From an uncultured Erysipelotrichaceae bacterium (GTDB taxonomy: Bacteria > Bacillota_I > Bacilli_A > RF39 > UBA660): 17,353 nt of DNA. This document shows positions 13,539 through 17,353 of the stretch, piece by piece. The notes beneath the pieces are model-generated. The model searched no databases and was not told where the DNA came from. It saw only the letters and a program-made list of their open reading frames with translations. Both the position numbers and the translations under genes were made by a program. Location: the NCBI GenBank assembly GCA_902766815.1, contig CACXEZ010000129.1, positions 1 to 17,353 of the forward strand. The letters are read 5' to 3'. The first letter of the stretch is position 1. Every line of letters begins with the position of its first letter.

Positions 13539-14831
13539 TTATTTTACTTTTGAAATCAGTTCTTCTAGGTTATCTATAGAATATTCTGAAGATTCACCTG
13601 AGTACATATTTTTTACATTAATCTTCTTAGATTCTAATTCACTGTCCCCTATTACGGTTACATAAGGAATATTATTTTTATTTGCCCATTCAAATGATTT
13701 TTTTACTTTTCTATGATTCATTTCGATTACGACTCTTATTCCTTTTTCTCTTAAGGACTCTGCTAATTTAAGGGATAGTACGTTAGCGTTGTCATCATAA
13801 GGAATAATATAGAAATCATATAGATTAGTTAATTCTTCATTAGCTTTCTTTGATAATATCTCCGCAATGGGAACTAGTCCAAAACTCATGCCTACTGCTG
13901 GATAAGATTTACCATCATTTATAAATTTTGTAATGATATTATCATATCTTCCACCACCACCTAGTGCACAAGTTAAAATTTGGTTCTTATCAAATATTTC
14001 CCATACTGTTCCTGTATAAATTTCTAATCCACGTGCTAGGTATGGAGTAAATTTGCAATCTGTTAAATTCATTTCTGTTATATAATGATTTAAAGATAAT
14101 ACTTCTTTAATTCCTTCTTTTAATAAATCATTATCAATATCTTTAAATGTTTCTTCTAATACAGATATATCTAACTTGAAATACTCAAATAGTTTATCTA
14201 ATTTTTGATTATCAATTTGATATTCTTCTAGCTCTTTTCTAACACCATCGCTGCCTATTTTGGCTAGTTTATCTACTGATAAGATTACGTTAGATACTAA
14301 TGATTCTTCAATCCCACAGTATGTAATTAATCCTGATAAAAACTTTCTATTGTTCCACTCTAGGTAAACATCTAATCCTAATTTTTGGTAACCACTAAAA
14401 GCCATTTTAAATAATTCTGCTTCAGGAAATTGTCCTTCTATTCCACATACATCTACGTCGCATTGGTAAAATTCACGATTTCTTCCTACTTTGACAGGCC
14501 CATCACGATATACCTTTCCTATTTCATAACGTCTAAATGGTAGATTTAGTCCTTTATTCATACTAATAATTTTAGCAAAGGGAACTGTTAAATCATAGCG
14601 AAGGGCTAAATCACGTTCTCCTTGATCTTTTAGTTTATATACTTCTTTTAGGATTTCAGCTCCACCTGCATATTTAGAGGCTAGTAAATCATAATAGCAT
14701 AAAGTAGTTGTTTCTACTGGTAAGTATCCATATTCTTCAAATGTTTTACTTAAAGTGTTGATAATTTTATTTCTCAAAATCTGTTCTTCTGGTAGATAAT
14801 CCATACTACCTTTGACATTTTGTAATATCAT
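13539..14831 (-). CDS. hisS: Histidyl-tRNA synthetase
   Basis: This 430-residue class II synthetase charges tRNA-His. It starts with NVKGSMDYLPEEQILRNKI. Then come LRYDLTVPFAKI (77-88), motif 2 with RRYEIGKVYRDGPVKVGRNR and EFYQCDVDV (100-128), the histidine-specific LARGLEIYTG (265-274, R267) and GGGRYDNI (292-299). The C-terminal anticodon-binding domain starts at about 340. It resembles the subgroup closer to archaeal/eukaryotic HisRS. At motif 3 (GMSFGLVPI, 314-322) the usual E-R pair is replaced by V-P, which is odd because that arginine normally helps hold ATP. The gene has its own promoter with a short leader and no T-box. sigG and ylmC follow in the same direction. Confidence 0.93.
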   Translation of the reverse strand: MILQNVKGSMDYLPEEQILRNKIINTLSKTFEEYGYLPVETTTLCYYDLLASKYAGGAEILKEVYKLKDQGERDLALRYDLTVPFAKIISMNKGLNLPFRRYEIGKVYRDGPVKVGRNREFYQCDVDVCGIEGQFPEAELFKMAFSGYQKLGLDVYLEWNNRKFLSGLITYCGIEESLVSNVILSVDKLAKIGSDGVRKELEEYQIDNQKLDKLFEYFKLDISVLEETFKDIDNDLLKEGIKEVLSLNHYITEMNLTDCKFTPYLARGLEIYTGTVWEIFDKNQILTCALGGGGRYDNIITKFINDGKSYPAVGMSFGLVPIAEILSKKANEELTNLYDFYIIPYDDNANVLSLKLAESLREKGIRVVIEMNHRKVKKSFEWANKNNIPYVTVIGDSELESKKINVKNMYSGESSEYSIDNLEELISKVK

Positions 14832-14871
14832 TGTTTCACTTCCTTTGTTTTTCTTTCATAAAATTAGGCTT

Positions 14872-14900
14872 ATCATAACATATCTTATTCTTTTTGTAAA
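14872..14900 (-). promoter_or_regulatory. Promoter of hisS
   Basis: TTTACA (14895-14900), 17 bases, TATGAT (14872-14877) on the minus strand, starting just after the stop codon of the HerA-type gene. The leader to the hisS ATG would be about 35 bases, too short for a T-box. Confidence 0.65.
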
Positions 14901-14903
14901 TAT

Positions 14904-16673
14904 TTATCCTATATCTACATACCAAACTTTGCTGATATCTACATTTTGGCTCAGTGGTCCTGGGGCTGGTTCATCTACATTTATGATTACTGGCATTTTA
15001 AAGGCATTCCCATAAGCAATACATGTCCCTGAATGAAATGTTTTTAATTTACTTATTAGATTGTTACTGATATTTGGTAGGATAGAGGTGACAAAAGCTA
15101 AGTCATCTGGATGAAACATTTTAAATACTAAGAAATTGCTACACTGACTGATTGCTGTTTCTGATAATTCTGATGGCCTTTGGGTAATCATTCCTAAAAC
15201 GATTCCGTATTTTCGTCCTTCTTTGGCAATTCTTTCAAAGATGTTATAACCAAATAGTTTAATGTCGATATCTTGTTGGACATACCTATGAGCTTCTTCT
15301 AGAAGAATATGAAAAGCTAGTGATCCTCTATTTTTTAATTTTGATACATAATCAAAAACTAATTTTGAATAAATTTTTACCAAGTTTTTGGCAAATCTAT
15401 CATCAACATAATTCATGTTAAAATTTACGATTTGGGCTTTTCTTCCTGATGATGTGGTTAATAATTCTTTGATGTATCCTTCTGGTGTTATAAAATTATA
15501 ATAGTCAAAGAATTTTGCATAATCGCTGTTAATTAAGGTATTTAGTCTGATTTTTAGGGCATTAGCGTAATCGAAGACTTTTTCACTGGTTAAAACACCT
15601 TCACTAATAAGAGCAAATTCTAGAGCCATGGAGAATTCTTTTAATCCATAAGAAAATGTTCCATTTGGTAAAGATAATTGAAATTCGTGTCTAGTAAATT
15701 CTTCTAAATATTGAATTACTAATTCTATATCGGCAAATTTCCCTGATTCTTCGATGAATAGGCATTGTCTTACTGTTCTACTCCATCCTCCTTTTGTTAG
15801 AGAGATATCTAAATTAATATCTTTTGTTTTGAACTTGGTTAAAACAGAAGTTAATTTGTTACGAATCTCACTTGGACTTTTTCCTGAAAAGATAATATCT
15901 AAGATACTTCTTGCTAGGATATCATTCTTTTGATCTAATACTTCTTCTTCGCTTCTTGTAAAGTATCCTACTAATTTTAAGGCTTTTTCAATGATTGGAA
16001 TCTGATTTTCATCATTTGCATTTAAAAGTAAGGCAATATCATCTACACCAAGTAACCAAAAAGGAATTGATAGATGTGGATATTCTGTGTTATTTAAGTC
16101 CGTAGTGATTACTTTATAATTTAGATTTTGATTATTTGCTCCAATTTCGTGAAAAGCTGGTTGATATTCTCCATAGGCATCAAATAAGAAGATATTTGTT
16201 CTAAAAGGTATTCTATTTTTTGCTTCATAAAAGATATTTTGTAAGATTCTTGATGTTGAATAACTTTTTCCTGATCCACTATTTCCTAGGATAGCAAAGT
16301 GATTAGAAAAGAAAGAATTAATATCTAATGAAATTTTATAATCTCTATAGATAACGGAGTTCCCCATATTGATGGAATTTGTGTTTGCATCATTTTGATA
16401 CATAATGTCTAATTCTTCCTTTGTGATTAGTCTACATGGTGATTTAAAAGAAGGTTTAACAACACTTCCATAGATAAACTTATTATCATTTATTTCACCT
16501 ATTAAATTAATATTTAGATGTTTAAAATCTCCTTCCATAATTTCGCCCACTATTTTTACATTTGTTTCTTCGAAGATGACATTTTTTCCCATGATATTAT
16601 CTAAATCATAAATATTTGTTTGTAATTCTATTTGGACACTATCTCCTTGTATTCCTATTATTTTTCCTAGCAT
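14904..16673 (-). CDS. HerA-type hexameric DNA translocase ATPase (HAS-barrel/DUF87)
   Basis: This 589-residue protein has the HerA order of parts. The N-terminal HAS barrel is at about 1-50 (MLGKIIGIQGDSVQIELQ). Walker A GNSGSGKS is at 130-137, FLFDAYGEY (162-170) is the HerA form of the 'D-HGEY' motif, Walker B with double glutamate is ILLEEAH (456-462), and the GRKYG arginine-finger region is at 486-490. ITQRPSELSETAISQCSN follows as sensor segment. HerA proteins form hexameric rings that pump DNA, usually with the nuclease NurA in end resection. In bacteria HerA-like pumps also work with nucleases or SIR2-type proteins in phage defence. No NurA is visible here; the only neighbour upstream is an unrecognised broken gene. 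A strong SigA promoter precedes it. Housekeeping repair or defence cannot be separated from sequence alone. Confidence 0.88.
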   Translation of the reverse strand: MLGKIIGIQGDSVQIELQTNIYDLDNIMGKNVIFEETNVKIVGEIMEGDFKHLNINLIGEINDNKFIYGSVVKPSFKSPCRLITKEELDIMYQNDANTNSINMGNSVIYRDYKISLDINSFFSNHFAILGNSGSGKSYSTSRILQNIFYEAKNRIPFRTNIFLFDAYGEYQPAFHEIGANNQNLNYKVITTDLNNTEYPHLSIPFWLLGVDDIALLLNANDENQIPIIEKALKLVGYFTRSEEEVLDQKNDILARSILDIIFSGKSPSEIRNKLTSVLTKFKTKDINLDISLTKGGWSRTVRQCLFIEESGKFADIELVIQYLEEFTRHEFQLSLPNGTFSYGLKEFSMALEFALISEGVLTSEKVFDYANALKIRLNTLINSDYAKFFDYYNFITPEGYIKELLTTSSGRKAQIVNFNMNYVDDRFAKNLVKIYSKLVFDYVSKLKNRGSLAFHILLEEAHRYVQQDIDIKLFGYNIFERIAKEGRKYGIVLGMITQRPSELSETAISQCSNFLVFKMFHPDDLAFVTSILPNISNNLISKLKTFHSGTCIAYGNAFKMPVIINVDEPAPGPLSQNVDISKVWYVDIG

Positions 16674-16709
16674 TATTCATCACTTTCCTTTTATTCTTAC
16701 TCTATTTTG

Positions 16710-16746
16710 ATTTTATCAGATATTTAATTCTGTGTCAATTATCTGA
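16710..16746 (-). promoter_or_regulatory. Strong promoter of the HerA-type gene with a flanking 7-bp inverted repeat
   Basis: TTGACA (16733-16738), 17 bases, TAAAAT (16710-16715) on the minus strand. The arms TCAGATA (16716-16722) and TATCTGA (16740-16746) enclose the spacer and the -35, a layout typical of a repressor site. Confidence 0.65.
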
Positions 16747-16747
16747 A

Positions 16748-16786
16748 AAGGAAGAGATATTAGATTAATCTATTTTTCTCTTCCTT
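16748..16786 (-). terminator. Terminator behind the 126-codon gene
   Basis: Perfect 10-bp arms (16748-16757 and 16777-16786), with a second 5-bp stem (TAGAT/ATCTA) inside, followed on the minus strand by a short U run of four that begins in the stem. It overlaps the gene's stop codon and separates the gene from the HerA promoter. Confidence 0.65.
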
Positions 16787-17165
16787 ATAGTTTTTTTATT
16801 AATTTTTTTGCCTCTGGATTGGATGCGTTGAATTTTATATTTCTAATGATATAGAATATATTTTCCAGCGTCGGTTCATTATTTAAATCGATATAAATTG
16901 AGCTATTAATTAGGTTTAATTCTATTAAAGATTCTATACAGATCATAATCGTTTTTAGATTATTTTTAAAATAACTATTATTTAATTCTTCTATTGATAT
17001 TATATCAGCATTCTCATATACTTCCATTAAATATAAAAGGGCTATATTTTTTAGAATTTTTCTTCTATCTACTGGATTATATTGGTCTTTTACATTTAAG
17101 AATAGTTCGCTAATTTTATCTAAATCTTTAATGGTTAATTTGGTTTTTTCTTTTCTTTCATTCAT
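16785..17165 (-). CDS. Unrecognised helical protein, 3' part of a gene cut at the inverted repeat
   Basis: The frame gives 126 residues from an ATG at 17163-17165 (MNERKEKTKLTIKDLD), but this ATG has no ribosome binding site. The same frame stays open upstream to 17270, adding SEANIEFGLYFGKNSSSENI and a helical DLEKLKQEYSENI. It is stopped by TGA at 17271-17273, exactly at the edge of the inverted repeat. The true start is therefore probably missing, and this is the C-terminal part of a longer protein. What can be seen is helical and charged (SELFLNVKDQYNPVDRRKIL; TIMICIESLIELNLI), without catalytic motifs or membrane segments. It lies upstream of the HerA-type gene, separated by a terminator and promoter, so a NurA-like partner role is possible but unsupported. 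Confidence 0.5.
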   Translation of the reverse strand: MNERKEKTKLTIKDLDKISELFLNVKDQYNPVDRRKILKNIALLYLMEVYENADIISIEELNNSYFKNNLKTIMICIESLIELNLINSSIYIDLNNEPTLENIFYIIRNIKFNASNPEAKKLIKKL

Positions 17166-17250
17166 TATATTTTCTGAATATTCTTGTTTTAATTTTTCTA
17201 AATCTTTTAGAATATTTTCACTACTACTGTTTTTACCAAAGTATAGGCCA

Positions 17251-17321
17251 AATTCTATATTTGCTTCTGATCAAACAATTAATAATATTAATTTAATTTT
17301 ATCAGAAGCAAATATTGAATT
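17251..17321. repeat. 21-bp inverted repeat with both arms coding for SEANIE
   Basis: Arms 17251-17271 and 17301-17321 match at 20 of 21 positions around a 29-base AT-rich centre. Read outward from the centre on each strand, both arms give Ser-Glu-Ala-Asn-Ile-Glu in frame. The single mismatch falls on the third base of the Ile codon (ATA versus ATT), so it is silent. Beyond the arms the sequences differ completely: FGLYFG on the minus side, LPHRDT on the plus side. Confidence 0.85.
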
Positions 17322-17353
17322 GCCTCATCGAGATACAATAATTAATGTTTTAA
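17281..17353 (+). other. Possible partial coding segment on the plus strand at the window edge
   Basis: An open plus-strand frame reads NNINLILSEANIELPHRDTIINVL up to the edge (given here from 17281). It has the even amino acid mix of a real protein, and shares SEANIE with the minus-strand gene fragment across the inverted repeat. There is no start codon or ribosome binding site. It may be a second coding cassette starting at the repeat or foreign sequence joined during assembly. Confidence 0.3.

Noticed and set aside
14832..14903. T-box riboswitch in front of hisS
   Set aside because: The space between promoter and start is only about 35 bases and no T-box core sequence is present.
1..17353. 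CRISPR array, tRNA or rRNA genes, transposase or integrase genes
   Set aside because: Looked for on both strands; no regularly spaced repeats, no tRNA-like folds with conserved TTC/GG loops, and no transposase or recombinase motifs were recognised.

Overview
The window is very AT-rich DNA, and every convincing gene lies on the minus strand, so transcription runs from high to low coordinates. A near-canonical forespore sigma factor SigG, a YlmC/YmxH-type PRC-barrel gene beside it, AAGGAG/GGTGAT-type ribosome binding sites and standard stop codons point to a low-GC, endospore-forming member of the Bacillota, probably a gut-type Bacilli lineage. Genus cannot be told from this sequence.

From the 3' side of the genes (low coordinates) upward, positions 1-4850 hold an accessory block: a partial gene at the left edge, then a tight four-gene operon (nucleotidyltransferase, GNAT acetyltransferase, degenerate methionyl-tRNA-synthetase-like protein, glycosyltransferase/P-loop kinase fusion). 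It has its own promoter and a terminator. Together the genes look like a small-molecule or carbohydrate modification cassette of unknown product. At its 5' border is a 59-codon stump of a D-Ala-D-Ala carboxypeptidase gene that stops just after the catalytic SxxK motif. Positions 5180-6080 hold a DinJ/RelB-YafQ toxin-antitoxin pair flanked by two copies of a 43-base direct repeat that includes a terminator hairpin.

Positions 6265-10975 are a housekeeping operon driven by an extended -10 promoter. It encodes methionine aminopeptidase, the tRNA wobble-uridine methyltransferase TrmR, a putative zinc metallopeptidase of unknown role, the two U32-family tRNA hydroxylation proteins TrhP1 and TrhP2, and a small unknown protein. 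TrhP1/TrhP2 and TrmR act in sequence to make ho5U34 and then mo5U34 in tRNA.

Positions 11190-12420 hold a prepilin-like gene followed by uracil-DNA glycosylase, with a possible tiny membrane peptide downstream. Positions 12387-14900 hold hisS, sigG and ylmC. sigG is preceded by a 17-bp hairpin that buries its ribosome binding site and that contains a candidate SigG-type promoter in its loop. Positions 14904-16740 encode a HerA-type hexameric ATPase with a strong promoter. Upstream of that is a fragmentary gene whose reading frame ends at a 21-base inverted repeat close to the window edge. Both repeat arms encode the same peptide, SEANIE, reading outward. This could be an invertible coding switch or a fold-back assembly artefact.

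The most interesting items are the sigG leader hairpin, the unknown four-gene cassette, and the inverted repeat at the right end.
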